From: Oenococcus kitaharae DSM 17330
GTDB taxonomy: Bacteria; Bacillota; Bacilli; Lactobacillales; Lactobacillaceae
Assembly: GCF_000241055.1 (NCBI RefSeq)
Contig: NZ_CM001398.1
Location: forward strand, 1-64,000
Direction: 5' to 3'
DNA: 64,000 nucleotides
Shown here one piece after another: positions 45,421 through 53,132 of this stretch (the stretch's first letter is position 1; the number at the start of each line of letters is the position of its first letter). Position numbers and translations under genes: made by a program. The notes beneath the pieces are model-generated. The model was not told the origin of the DNA, did not search any database, and saw only the letters and a list, made by a program, of their open reading frames with translations.

Positions 45421-45585
45421 ATGAAGAAAAGAGTAACATTCGCCCTTGAAGAAGACCTCATCGTCGAATTAAAAACAATTTCAAAAGAGACCATGATTCC
45501 ACAGTCCCGCTTGGTAGAAAAAGCCGTCGAAGATCTGCTGGTAGAAGAGCAAAAGAAGATTGACGAAGGCGCCTTTGACGTTTAG
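45421..45585 (+). CDS. Small ribbon-helix-helix DNA-binding protein
   Basis: 54 residues. KRVTFALEEDLIVELKTIS forms the ribbon and helix A, and QSRLVEKAVEDLL forms helix B, the CopG/Arc-type fold that binds DNA as a dimer. It has its own promoter with repeated half-sites and its own terminator. No toxin gene follows, so it is probably a lone regulator of the divergent glycosyltransferase, not half of a toxin-antitoxin pair. Confidence 0.75.
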   Translation: MKKRVTFALEEDLIVELKTISKETMIPQSRLVEKAVEDLLVEEQKKIDEGAFDV

Positions 45586-45623
45586 TCAATCTGGTCCAAA
45601 ATGACAGGCCTATTTGCTGTAAA

Positions 45624-45656
45624 CAAAAACTCCCAAGTTATCTCGGGAGTTTTTTT
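45624..45656 (+). terminator. Terminator of the RHH gene
   Basis: ACTCCC/GGGAGT stem followed by seven Ts. Confidence 0.85.
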
Positions 45657-45687
45657 GTGGGGGTCATATTTCTAAAAGCAAGATATT

Positions 45688-45722
45688 AAAAACCTCAGCC
45701 AGGTTTCAGCTGAGGTTTTTAA
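45688..45722 (-). terminator. Terminator of the WxL/DUF916 operon
   Basis: AAAACCTCAGC/GCTGAGGTTTT perfect stem with T-run on the minus strand, 20 bases after the DUF916 gene. Confidence 0.85.
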
Positions 45723-45741
45723 AGCATTATCATCAATACAA

Positions 45742-46806
45742 TTACTTATTTGACGTGCGTCTTCTCATCAATAAGATAATCAGCAAGATAATCATGACGA
45801 CCAACAGAACGATAATCACAGCCGGCAATACCCAACTATAATCCGGCCCCTTAATTTGTTCAACGGTCGATTTATTCAGAGAACCAGCCGTTGAAGCTTT
45901 AATTTGAAAATTCTTTGAAAAATGCCAAGTCTGAGGATTCTTGTATGCAGTGGCCGTCACTTGAACGCGAGCTGTATAGGAACCAGCCTGCATGCGGGCA
46001 CCTTTCAAATAAATTGGATAGTTAAGTGCGTTATTCGGAGCAATTTGCATATTGCCAATTGTCGAGGAATAAATAGGCGTGCCTTGCCCTTTGCGATATA
46101 CCTTAGCCGAAACCTTAACAGACGACATCAATAAAGACTTTTTATTTAGAATTCGCGCATTAATCAAGTTCCTGCCATCCGCTTGGTTAGGCTGAGCCGA
46201 AGCCAAAGCCAAAACTGGTTTGACCGCTTGAGCCGATTCTCTTAGAATCATCGCGACAGCATAGACGAATTTATTTTGGACAACAGTTCCTTTCTGCGAG
46301 CTGGATGAAGCACTTGCTTTGCTGTCATCCTTCTGTTGAAAAGTCAAGCCTCCTAAAACAATGCCCTTGTAAAGCTTATTAGGCATTGTAATGGTAAAAG
46401 GCACTGCCTGTGACTGTTTTGCCGGAATCGTGACCGTCTTTGGATACCGCACTAATTTTTCCAAAGGATATTTAAGCGACTTATCATTTTTTAAAGATGA
46501 CTTGCCATATTCGATCACACCATTCAGATTTGTCTTAGCAGCATTGACACCAACGTTGACCGTAATCGCCTGAGAGGTATTGTTCGTCAAAAGGACCGTT
46601 ACAGTCTGCTTTTGGCTTGGCTTCATCTCTAGATCGAAGAAACTTCTGCTTTTATCAATTTGATTGTTCGGAATATTGGTCGAAACAGAAAAACTCAATT
46701 CAGCGGCATGAGCAACATGAGCCGATGAGAAATTAAATAAAAAAAGTCCCAAGCAGATTGTCAGGATAAAAATAATTCTTGATTGATGTAAAGTTTTTTT
46801 CAGCAC
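45742..46806 (-). CDS. DUF916/DUF3324 cell-surface protein (WxL-interacting type)
   Basis: 354 residues. Signal peptide (about 1-34), DUF916 (about 38-155, with SRSFFDLEMKPSQKQ and PVQVEN-like TVTIPAKQSQAVPFTI), DUF3324 (about 165-300, with ALASAQPNQADGRNLINARI) and a C-terminal membrane helix plus RRRTSNK. In csc-type clusters this protein helps hold WxL proteins at the wall. It is the last gene of the four-gene operon that starts at 49399. Confidence 0.87.
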   Translation of the reverse strand: MLKKTLHQSRIIFILTICLGLFLFNFSSAHVAHAAELSFSVSTNIPNNQIDKSRSFFDLEMKPSQKQTVTVLLTNNTSQAITVNVGVNAAKTNLNGVIEYGKSSLKNDKSLKYPLEKLVRYPKTVTIPAKQSQAVPFTITMPNKLYKGIVLGGLTFQQKDDSKASASSSSQKGTVVQNKFVYAVAMILRESAQAVKPVLALASAQPNQADGRNLINARILNKKSLLMSSVKVSAKVYRKGQGTPIYSSTIGNMQIAPNNALNYPIYLKGARMQAGSYTARVQVTATAYKNPQTWHFSKNFQIKASTAGSLNKSTVEQIKGPDYSWVLPAVIIVLLVVMIILLIILLMRRRTSNK

Positions 46807-46857
46807 TTTGAGACTTCTTCCATAATAAATTAGTTGGTTTTTGAGTAAATAAAATGA

Positions 46858-47478
46858 TTAGTTACCACCAGTAGTCGGTACAGCACCTAATGTCCATGTG
46901 ATTGAGGCAGTATAAGTACCTGTATATAGCCTATTGTGTGCAGGAATATTCAATGTGAACTTTGCAATTGAATCTGTTGTCACGCCCATGCCTTCATTAG
47001 CATTAGCGGTTAGAATATTACTTTTAGTGGTCGAAATAGTAGCATCCGTGGCCTGCACGCTTGAATCCGTCACATTAGAAATAGTACTATCACCCTTATT
47101 GATCGAGATAGTGGCATCCTCTAATGCACTATTGACATGGTTGGCATTTGCAAAGGGCGTTTCTATGTTAGCAGTTAAATTCCAACCGGCGCCAGTGCCA
47201 CTAAAATCCGTGATAATGATTTGATTATCCTTATCAGCATAAGTCAGATTAATTGTCTTGTCTCCACTTGCGAGGCTATTGATATCGTTAGAATCGGCTG
47301 CTAAGGTTGATGGTACTTGAGTTAAAACAGCTTGTTTACTAGCACTGTCAAATATAACGGTGCCAGTTGTTGGCTTTGTTGTATCATCAGCGAAAGCTGC
47401 GCCTGCAGGTGCCAACCCGACAACAACAGCAAGGGCACCAGCCAATAAATTAAGTTTAATATTTGTTCGTTTAGTCAT
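46858..47478 (-). CDS. WxL-domain surface protein
   Basis: 206 residues. Signal peptide (about 1-31), then almost the whole protein is a WxL domain: the first WxL-type site is GAGWNLTANI (about 99-108) and the second is the terminal YTASITWTLGAVP. WxL domains bind peptidoglycan non-covalently. It sits between the LPxTG protein and the DUF916 protein, as in csc clusters. Confidence 0.87.
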   Translation of the reverse strand: MTKRTNIKLNLLAGALAVVVGLAPAGAAFADDTTKPTTGTVIFDSASKQAVLTQVPSTLAADSNDINSLASGDKTINLTYADKDNQIIITDFSGTGAGWNLTANIETPFANANHVNSALEDATISINKGDSTISNVTDSSVQATDATISTTKSNILTANANEGMGVTTDSIAKFTLNIPAHNRLYTGTYTASITWTLGAVPTTGGN

Positions 47479-47480
47479 TT

Positions 47481-47870
47481 CTAATTCTCTTTCTTTTCAG
47501 TTCTTTTAAAATTTTTATAAATGATGACCGAGGTAACTGCAATCGCGGTAAAAGCAAAGTTAATCACAATACACTGACTGATCTCTCCTGTATCAGGTAG
47601 GACGATACGCTGCCTTGGAAGCAAAGGATTATCGTGAGCATCCGACAACTTAAATGAATTATCGGAGCCTGGTGCAATAACATAATAAGGAGTCTTAATT
47701 AGCTTTGGAGGCGGAACCGTACCTTGTACTGGTATCGGGGACCCTCGGGTGATGACCAACTGTACCCCTGTCTTCAATTCATTGGCCTGAGCGTGTGTTG
47801 CTGTGTTGCCATAAACCCATACCGTTGCAAATAACAGCGAAGCAATAAATAATTTCATAATTTGTTTCAT
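47481..47870 (-). CDS. Small LPxTG surface protein of the WxL cluster
   Basis: 129 residues from ATG 47870, two bases after the previous stop; this start gives a proper signal peptide (MKQIMKLFIASLLFATVW). A short extracellular part rich in Pro follows, then LPDTGEISQ, a membrane helix and a KRTEKKEN tail. csc clusters commonly contain such a tiny sortase-anchored protein. It probably anchors the complex to peptidoglycan. Confidence 0.82.
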   Translation of the reverse strand: MKQIMKLFIASLLFATVWVYGNTATHAQANELKTGVQLVITRGSPIPVQGTVPPPKLIKTPYYVIAPGSDNSFKLSDAHDNPLLPRQRIVLPDTGEISQCIVINFAFTAIAVTSVIIYKNFKRTEKKEN

Positions 47871-47872
47871 AA

Positions 47873-49399
47873 TTAAGGACTGTCCGTAAATGTCCAAGTC
47901 AGAGTAGCTGAATAATTTCCGGCATATTTAACAGAGCCTAAATTCGACACAACCAGGGCGTAATTTTTCAGTGGGTATTCGCTTGTACCGCTTTTCTGAA
48001 TGGTATAGGACAAAGAGGTCATCGGCACACCCGTCTCGGAAAACGGCGTGACAGCCTGACTGCCCAAATTCAATAAACTCCATCTAACCGAATCCGCAGC
48101 ATAATCTACCTGTTGGTTCGTAAAATTTTGGGTCAGAGCAACGTTAATCGCAATCTTTTGATTCTGCTGTCCCGTAACGGCCAGATCTTCTGACCATAAA
48201 CCCTGAGCACTTTGCGGACCGCCTAAATTAATTTGGCCGAAGTTGACATCAGGCACATCACTAATCACGGGCGCGGACGGCGCAGCAGGAGTGGGCATCG
48301 TGATGTCAGACATTTGTTCGTCACTATAAGTTGAATATTGCTGGTTAACCGTATTAGCAGCTACGTTGCCATGAAATGGCTTACTTTGCAAATTGACTGT
48401 TGCTGCAGTCGCCAGAACAGCATAATTCAAGCTCGTCATGACATTATTGAAAGTAACCTGGCCCGTATAATCAGATTGGTTGGCATTATTAAAAAAATTG
48501 AACATCAAATTTTTCCCAACCAAAACCCGTCCCTCAACTTCGTTAAAAAACTGAGAATTAGTGAATATAACGTTATTCTGACCAGAAGTATCAACTGTTA
48601 TGACAATATTGGTTGCATCAGAGATGCCTTTCAAAATAAATAACTGCGTTGAAGATATGTCGGCAGCTTTAATCGTGATATATTTCGTGCCGTTAATAGC
48701 ATCAATGGCAGACAAGTCAAATGTTTTTCTAGGAGAGTAGGAGCTGACAGAAATTGCGGGAACGTTATTTTTAGAATATGCAGCCAAGGTCTTTGAATGT
48801 GATTCTAGCTGGTCAAACTGATCTTGAAAATTGATGTACTGTTGCTTCTTTTGATCCTGCCGAACATTGCCAGAAAAATCCTCTAATCTATTTCGGTCGA
48901 TACCGGGTTTACCATATTGAAAATTCGCTTGGTAATTCACGGCATTGCCCAGAATCAAAGTACCAGCTTGACTGTGTATGACACCATTGAACGCAAGCGA
49001 AGATTGTATGTAAGAGATGCCCCTCGTGCCAAACTCCCCGGCGCCGTCACCACCTGTACTGGCTAAGTTCTTAACGGCCGCATTGCCTACTACGCTCTGC
49101 GATTGATATAAATTATTTGCGAAAACATTGAACTGACTCGCAAGGCCAAAAATACCATTCGCATTAACATTTTTAAAATCGTCGGTCCAATTACCCGCGG
49201 CTGGCAGCTGATTAGTATTCGCTAATTTTTCAAAGACCGCACTTTTATTAGCAGGGACAATTGTTTTCCCAGCTGAGAGAATTTTAGTGTTATAATTTCC
49301 TGTATAATTAATTGAGTCAAAAGATAACACGAAAACTAATACCACTGAGATAGATATCAAGCATAGAGTTCCCAATTTTACGAGTCTTGAATTATTCAT
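47873..49399 (-). CDS. Large surface protein: choice-of-anchor A domain plus C-terminal WxL domain
   Basis: 508 residues. Signal/anchor helix (about 7-27); then a ~300-residue region resembling choice-of-anchor A adhesion domains (FGLASQFNVFANN near 83-95, VEGRVLVGKNLMF near 285-297), a Pro-rich hinge (TPAAPSAPVISDVP), and a WxL domain with LWSEDLAVTG (about 403-412) and the terminal YSATLTWTF. It is the first gene of the operon; a 22-base palindrome lies about 30 bases upstream. The likely role is binding of extracellular or plant polymers. Confidence 0.78.
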   Translation of the reverse strand: MNNSRLVKLGTLCLISISVVLVFVLSFDSINYTGNYNTKILSAGKTIVPANKSAVFEKLANTNQLPAAGNWTDDFKNVNANGIFGLASQFNVFANNLYQSQSVVGNAAVKNLASTGGDGAGEFGTRGISYIQSSLAFNGVIHSQAGTLILGNAVNYQANFQYGKPGIDRNRLEDFSGNVRQDQKKQQYINFQDQFDQLESHSKTLAAYSKNNVPAISVSSYSPRKTFDLSAIDAINGTKYITIKAADISSTQLFILKGISDATNIVITVDTSGQNNVIFTNSQFFNEVEGRVLVGKNLMFNFFNNANQSDYTGQVTFNNVMTSLNYAVLATAATVNLQSKPFHGNVAANTVNQQYSTYSDEQMSDITMPTPAAPSAPVISDVPDVNFGQINLGGPQSAQGLWSEDLAVTGQQNQKIAINVALTQNFTNQQVDYAADSVRWSLLNLGSQAVTPFSETGVPMTSLSYTIQKSGTSEYPLKNYALVVSNLGSVKYAGNYSATLTWTFTDSP

Positions 49400-49430
49400 A
49401 TAGTTTTGTCTAAGTACACGATAAAACGCT

Positions 49431-49452
49431 TGTGTGAATAGTTATTCACACA
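49431..49452. promoter_or_regulatory. Perfect inverted repeat upstream of the WxL operon
   Basis: TGTGTGAATA and TATTCACACA (10-base arms, 2-base centre) lie 32 bases before the first gene. The symmetry, close spacing and lack of a T-run suit a dimeric repressor or activator site more than a terminator. No matching regulator gene is adjacent. Confidence 0.6.
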
Positions 49453-49654
49453 GACTCTTTTATTTTACTATAATTTATGGCTTTTTCAACAATAAAGGAT
49501 TATTTTTATTTCATTTTTCATAATTTATCTCAGATGCCTTTACTTGTATGAAATATTTATGAAACGTACTTACTCCGCGCCAAAGAGCCCGCCTATTAGA
49601 TTATTTTCAGTAATTCAAATAATACATAAAATCTCGTATTCTCAAGACCATCTC

Positions 49655-49951
49655 TTACTTTTTATCGTATTTCTGCCATAGGGCTGTCGTATTGGGTACT
49701 GAGACCTTAAAAGTATCGTAAATATACTCATCATGGATAATATGGCCGAAGTCGTCCACGTAGCCGTGAAAATCCAGTTTGCCCTCATTGGTCCACTGCC
49801 TGAGAATGCGAAGCAGCTCTTTTTCATTCAGGCCGCAGAATGCTAATAAGTCGTCATAACGCATCTGATAAGCATTATCCCGATCCATATCATGGACAAC
49901 ATTGATCAGATCCCGCATCTTAATTGCTACTAATTGCTTATTCGTCAACAT
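49655..49951 (-). CDS. SOS-controlled small protein, unknown function
   Basis: 98 residues from ATG 49951. The frame is open to 50062, but the promoter at 49958-49986 places transcription start at about 49951, so the longer form would not be transcribed and the mRNA seems leaderless. The protein looks like a compact helical unit (LVAIKMRDLINVVHD, LLAFCGLNEKELLRILRQWTNEGKLDF), with the middle resembling a winged-helix or replication-related fold. It ends in VPNTTALWQKYDKK. No family is recognised. A LexA box inside the promoter predicts induction by DNA damage. Confidence 0.7.
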   Translation of the reverse strand: MLTNKQLVAIKMRDLINVVHDMDRDNAYQMRYDDLLAFCGLNEKELLRILRQWTNEGKLDFHGYVDDFGHIIHDEYIYDTFKVSVPNTTALWQKYDKK

Positions 49952-49957
49952 ACATCT

Positions 49958-49986
49958 ATTATACGAACATGTGTTCTTATAAACAA
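49958..49986 (-). promoter_or_regulatory. Sigma-A promoter with LexA (SOS) box in the spacer
   Basis: On the minus strand: TTGTTT, exactly 17 bases, TATAAT. The spacer contains CGAACATGTGTTCT (49964-49977 on the plus strand), which fits the Gram-positive LexA/DinR consensus CGAACRNRYGTTYC except the last base. A LexA dimer here would block RNA polymerase. Confidence 0.85.
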
Positions 49987-50047
49987 GAACTGGGTATTTT
50001 AAAAAAAATAATTTAAATATAGTAACTAATCTCGTTAGCCGTGATAC

Positions 50048-50252
50048 TCTGTCTAGAGACAAACATTGCTGGTGTTTGTCATTTGTGAGTTAACAGATGT
50101 TGGCGCATCTTTAAAAACCTAGAGTTGCTGGAATTCGCTTGCCAGTTGTCACTCCTAAGACAGAAAAAATGGAACATGGTGGACTAGGACACCTTAAACG
50201 CCGAACATATTAGGAACGGACTACAAGTTGAAGTGTAGACGTTCCATTTTTT
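50048..50252 (+). ncRNA. Candidate structured RNA (multi-arm, possible terminator at 3' end)
   Basis: No ORF fits here, but pairings are dense. Domain 1 is closed by TCTGTC (50048-50053) with GACAGA (50159-50164) and holds three hairpins: GACAAACA/TGTTTGTC (8 bp), AGATG/CATCT and CTGG/CCAG. Domain 2 is closed by AAAAAATGGAAC (50164-50175) with GTTCCATTTTTT (50241-50252) and has three inner arms: GGTG/CACC, CCG/CGG and CTACA/TGTAG, giving a four-way junction of tRNA-like proportions without the T-loop consensus or CCA. The T-run at the end could terminate transcription. Strand and identity are uncertain. The flank from 50253 to 50665 shows no gene. Confidence 0.45.
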
Positions 50253-50665
50253 ATGAAGAGAAAATATTTTTTAAAGTTCATAAGAAATAGCAATACGCCG
50301 CACACATTAAGAAACGGGCAGCGTTTTTTTGAAGAAACTTTTTTAAATCAAGAGGAACGATTTTCCTATTAAACAAGGTTTCGCTGTAACAAGAATTATT
50401 TTTCTAAACAACAAAACCGGCAGAATTAAGATCGTAGAATAAGCGTTATCATCCTATTCATAAGAAAAAACAAACCCCTATATTTCCATACCTGAATATT
50501 ATTGATAAATAAAAAAAGACCGCCCTATTGTGCATGAACGAAGTTCAGAGGCCTAGGCAGTTCTGTTGATATTTATGATACATGATTTTAAAGTTATTAA
50601 TGGCATTTGATGACTTTGCAACTACATACCTACTATATGTACCAATAAATGTCCGGCACAAGACT

Positions 50666-50920
50666 TTACTTATAATGATTTTTACAAGCCACAATAATTA
50701 AGTGGCTATCCTTCATGGCATAGACTAAGCGATCCTTACTATTGATTCTGCTTGACCAGCCGTCTTGATATTTTAAATGTTCTGGCCTGCCCAATCCCTT
50801 GTCCAGACCATCTCGATTAATTGAAAGAATGATATGATTGATTCGTTTAACAGTTTTACGGTCTTCATTTTGCCAAGCAATATATTCTTCCCAAGCTTCA
50901 TCCAAAAAATCAATTGGCAT
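50666..50920 (-). CDS. yoeB: YoeB/Txe-family mRNA interferase toxin
   Basis: 84 residues. FLDEAWEEYIAWQNEDRKTVKRINHII is the family N-terminus; GLGRPEHLKYQDGWSSRIN, KDRLVYAM and the terminal ACKNHYK (conserved His-Tyr end) complete it. The toxin cleaves mRNA in the ribosome A site. It overlaps the antitoxin gene by 11 bases. Confidence 0.88.
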   Translation of the reverse strand: MPIDFLDEAWEEYIAWQNEDRKTVKRINHIILSINRDGLDKGLGRPEHLKYQDGWSSRINSKDRLVYAMKDSHLIIVACKNHYK

Positions 50921-51200
50921 GGTCAGCTATCTCATCGTCTAGAGGCCGATGGGAGTGGATACCCTTGTTATTGGCAATTTTTTTGAAACGGCAATCAAGC
51001 TCAGCTTGATTGGCTTCACTGTAGAACGGATCTTTAACATCAAAAGGCAGCCCACCCTCAACAATGCTTTTCTTAATAAAAATATTAATCGCGGTCGAAA
51101 GATTTAGTCCCAAGCTATCAAAGATGGCTGCAGCTTGTTCTTTATCCGCCTGATTCGTTTTGACAGAAATGGAAACTTTTTTATTGTCGGGATCTGACAT
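50910..51200 (-). CDS. relB: RelB/DinJ-family antitoxin
   Basis: 96 residues from ATG 51200 (GAGG eight bases before; an upstream GTG at 51209 overlaps the ribosome site). The N-terminal ribbon-helix-helix (KVSISVKTNQADKEQAAAIF, LGLNLSTAINIFI) binds DNA; the C-terminal half wraps the YoeB toxin. The 204-base gap upstream holds AT-rich TATACA/TGTATA-like repeats (about 51236-51262) that may be the operator. Confidence 0.85.
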   Translation of the reverse strand: MSDPDNKKVSISVKTNQADKEQAAAIFDSLGLNLSTAINIFIKKSIVEGGLPFDVKDPFYSEANQAELDCRFKKIANNKGIHSHRPLDDEIADHAN

Positions 51201-51404
51201 TATTCTCACCTCACCTATCTATAGCAACACGATACACATACAATATACAGTATTATACATATAAAGTCGTCTTTTAGGCCTCTTTTAGAAGATTCCCATA
51301 TTGTCTCCAATCAACCATTAACAGATGTATGACTGATGCCAGTGCCAATACCACCGCTCACCCAGGCTCCGGTCAAAGCTTGTTAACACATTTAAAAGTA
51401 AGTC

Positions 51405-52001
51405 TTAACCTTGCCCAATGTATAGAGTGTGCTGACCATTCCCCTGTGACCCTTTATTAGTTAATTGTCGGCTCAAATTAAGTGTGGATTTTAATATATA
51501 ATGATCCGGTTCACCCTTAGGGTTCTGCATGAGAGCTATCCCCAACGTATCTTTTCTTGAACGCAGCATTAAATCATATTTAAGTTTTGGATATACTGCT
51601 GCTGAAGAGATACAAACACCTTCATGGAATAATTCATCAGCACACTTCAACGCAGACCTTTTGTACTCAAATAGTTGAACCAAGGTATTTTTGTTGCTGC
51701 CAAAAGACTCATGAGCAAAAGTCAGAAGGTCTAAATTTAAGTCGATATTTTGGTCAATCTTCTCCCAAAAACGTGCTTTATCCAATTTTTGCGCTTGATA
51801 GTCAAGCCCTAGCAAGTGCAAAAAAGAACCTTTCGTAAAATCAATGTGAACTTTGTAAAGTTTTTTTCCTTGTTTGTATTCGTACACAGTATTCTTGTTG
51901 AGAAAAGTATCTTTGAATTGACCATGCAATGCTCGCCACTCTTCAATGATGTACGCTCTAGAATGAAGATATTCTGAAACGGTAGGATGTTGATAGACCA
52001 T
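51405..52001 (-). CDS. PBECR4-like putative nuclease/toxin
   Basis: 198 residues from ATG 52001, with GGAG six bases upstream. The pattern KLYKVHIDFTKGSFLHLLGL, then KARFWEKIDQNIDL and a late DLMLRSRKDTLGIALMQNP resembles the PBECR4 group, predicted RNases of the barnase/EndoU/colicin/RelE-like fold found in phages and conjugative elements of lactobacilli. Catalytic residues are not established for this group. The ribosome site touches the T-run of a strong terminator-like hairpin, and a structured intergenic region lies before that. This suggests expression is gated by the leader. Confidence 0.6.
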   Translation of the reverse strand: MVYQHPTVSEYLHSRAYIIEEWRALHGQFKDTFLNKNTVYEYKQGKKLYKVHIDFTKGSFLHLLGLDYQAQKLDKARFWEKIDQNIDLNLDLLTFAHESFGSNKNTLVQLFEYKRSALKCADELFHEGVCISSAAVYPKLKYDLMLRSRKDTLGIALMQNPKGEPDHYILKSTLNLSRQLTNKGSQGNGQHTLYIGQG

Positions 52002-52011
52002 GATTTTCTCC

Positions 52012-52042
52012 AAAAAAAACCGCAACACTGATGTTGCGGTTT
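52012..52042 (-). terminator. Terminator directly before the PBECR4-like gene's ribosome site
   Basis: Perfect ten-base stem (AACCGCAACA/TGTTGCGGTT, four-base loop) followed on the minus strand by eight Ts, which are immediately followed by the GGAG of the gene. Only read-through transcripts could express the gene. Confidence 0.8.
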
Positions 52043-52104
52043 TAAATATGTATTGTGGATTTTCTTGTGCGACGGGAGCGCCGTATTCCTAAAAAAGAAA
52101 TATG

Positions 52105-52256
52105 AATCTTGCAGGCCTTACTGTCCTACTTTACCCCGATGGTTCCACCAACCACTAGAAACGAATGTTCCCAGAACAAGCAACCAAGTTACCTGCCCTA
52201 AGAAGTATTATCTGATAAGACCCCAGGTTCGCGCAAGGTCTTCTGACCCTGGGCGA
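52105..52256 (-). ncRNA. Candidate structured RNA upstream of the PBECR4-like gene
   Basis: In the 350-base gap between the EcsC-like and PBECR4-like genes, a segment visibly richer in GC than its flanks folds on paper (minus strand) into CCCAGG/CCTGGG with an inner hairpin, TTAT/ATAA, and a domain closed by GCAGG (52196-52192) and CCTGC (52115-52111) with hairpins TGTTC/GAACA and TGGTT/AACCA. A further ACGG/CCGT hairpin lies at 52070-52084 before the terminator at 52012-52042. It could be an antitoxin RNA, a 6S-type RNA or a leader. It matches none of the standard RNA landmarks I know. Confidence 0.4.
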
Positions 52257-52352
52257 TTTTCTTAAGAAAAACTTAATATTTAATATAAACTAGCCTATAC
52301 GTGCCTTTAATATAGGCAATAAAAACCACCAGCCTCAGCCAGCAACTATCGC

Positions 52353-53132
52353 TCACTCCACCGACACCACGACATTCTCCGCATCGATAATCTGCTGGTC
52401 ATCGGCCTGCAGCGTCTCGGAGAAGACTTTGACCAGTCTCTTACCCATGGGACGGAAAGTCAGGAAAGTCAGGCCGCCGGAAGCGATGCCGCCAATAATG
52501 GGAACGGTCTTAGTGACCAGGCTGGAAGCACTCTTTTTGGTAACTTGTATGCCAATTGCGCCGGCGATTTTTTTCATCAGCGGATACCAAAACGTCTTTG
52601 TCAAAGTGGCCTGCAGCATTTTTTTACCGACAGTTGCGCCCAGCCCTCTAGACACTAACATCAGACCAGAATTAGCTGCGGCAACTCCAAGCATGGCGCC
52701 TAAATACAGCATCACTTCCCGTTCGCCAGCTTCAGTCAAAGCACCATCTTCGTTAAAAATGCTCGGCCGGCCAAAGACATAAGCCACCTCTTGGGCCATA
52801 CGGACAGCAAAAGCAAAATACTGAAGAATATCCGCAGTCGCCGTACCCGCCATAGCCAAAGGAGTCGACGGCAATCCCGCAGCAAAAGAAAAGACCGTAC
52901 TTTTCTCTGTGTCATTTAGTACGACGCGATTGGCAACTTTAATCAAATCTTTAGCCCCAAAAAGGCTCTGTGGCCCTTGATCCACAAGCTGCGCCAGCTC
53001 CGCACCCTCCAGCTGATGAAAAGTCTTCGCTAGAAATGCCCTCCGATCGACCTTGACTCCAGGTAACTTAATCGCTTTTGAAACAATCTCCGGTAGAAAC
53101 TGATCGCTTTCTTCGTCCATGATTCTCTCCAT
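52353..53132 (-). CDS. EcsC-family-like protein
   Basis: 259 residues from ATG 53132 (AAGGA six bases before; 53138 and 53120 are also possible). Features seen in EcsC-type proteins: RRAFLAKTF near the N-terminus, a glycine/alanine-rich hydrophobic part ILQYFAFAVRMAQEVAYVFG, and the C-terminal SLVTKTVPIIGGIASGGLTFLTFRPMGKRL block. It may associate with the membrane through these amphipathic stretches. The function is unknown; EcsC is named only from linkage to an ABC transporter, and no such genes are here. Confidence 0.6.
   Translation of the reverse strand: MERIMDEESDQFLPEIVSKAIKLPGVKVDRRAFLAKTFHQLEGAELAQLVDQGPQSLFGAKDLIKVANRVVLNDTEKSTVFSFAAGLPSTPLAMAGTATADILQYFAFAVRMAQEVAYVFGRPSIFNEDGALTEAGEREVMLYLGAMLGVAAANSGLMLVSRGLGATVGKKMLQATLTKTFWYPLMKKIAGAIGIQVTKKSASSLVTKTVPIIGGIASGGLTFLTFRPMGKRLVKVFSETLQADDQQIIDAENVVVSVE

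Noticed and set aside
49431-49452. Palindrome as a terminator
   Set aside because: No T-run follows on either strand and it lies between promoter-distance and gene start, so an operator is more likely.
50164-50252. True tRNA gene
   Set aside because: The arm layout is tRNA-like, but the T-loop (AGTTGAAG) lacks the TTCRANY consensus, the anticodon arm is only three pairs, and no CCA or discriminator pattern is present.
51318-51385. Short minus-strand frame with a GxxxG-rich, bacteriocin-like string ending in a stop
   Set aside because: Only about 22 codons after an in-frame stop, with no start, leader or immunity gene. Chance or a relic.
52053-52265. 70-codon plus-strand ORF rich in Cys, Pro and Arg
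   Set aside because: No ribosome site, odd composition, and it lies across the paired segments; better explained as translation of a structured non-coding region.
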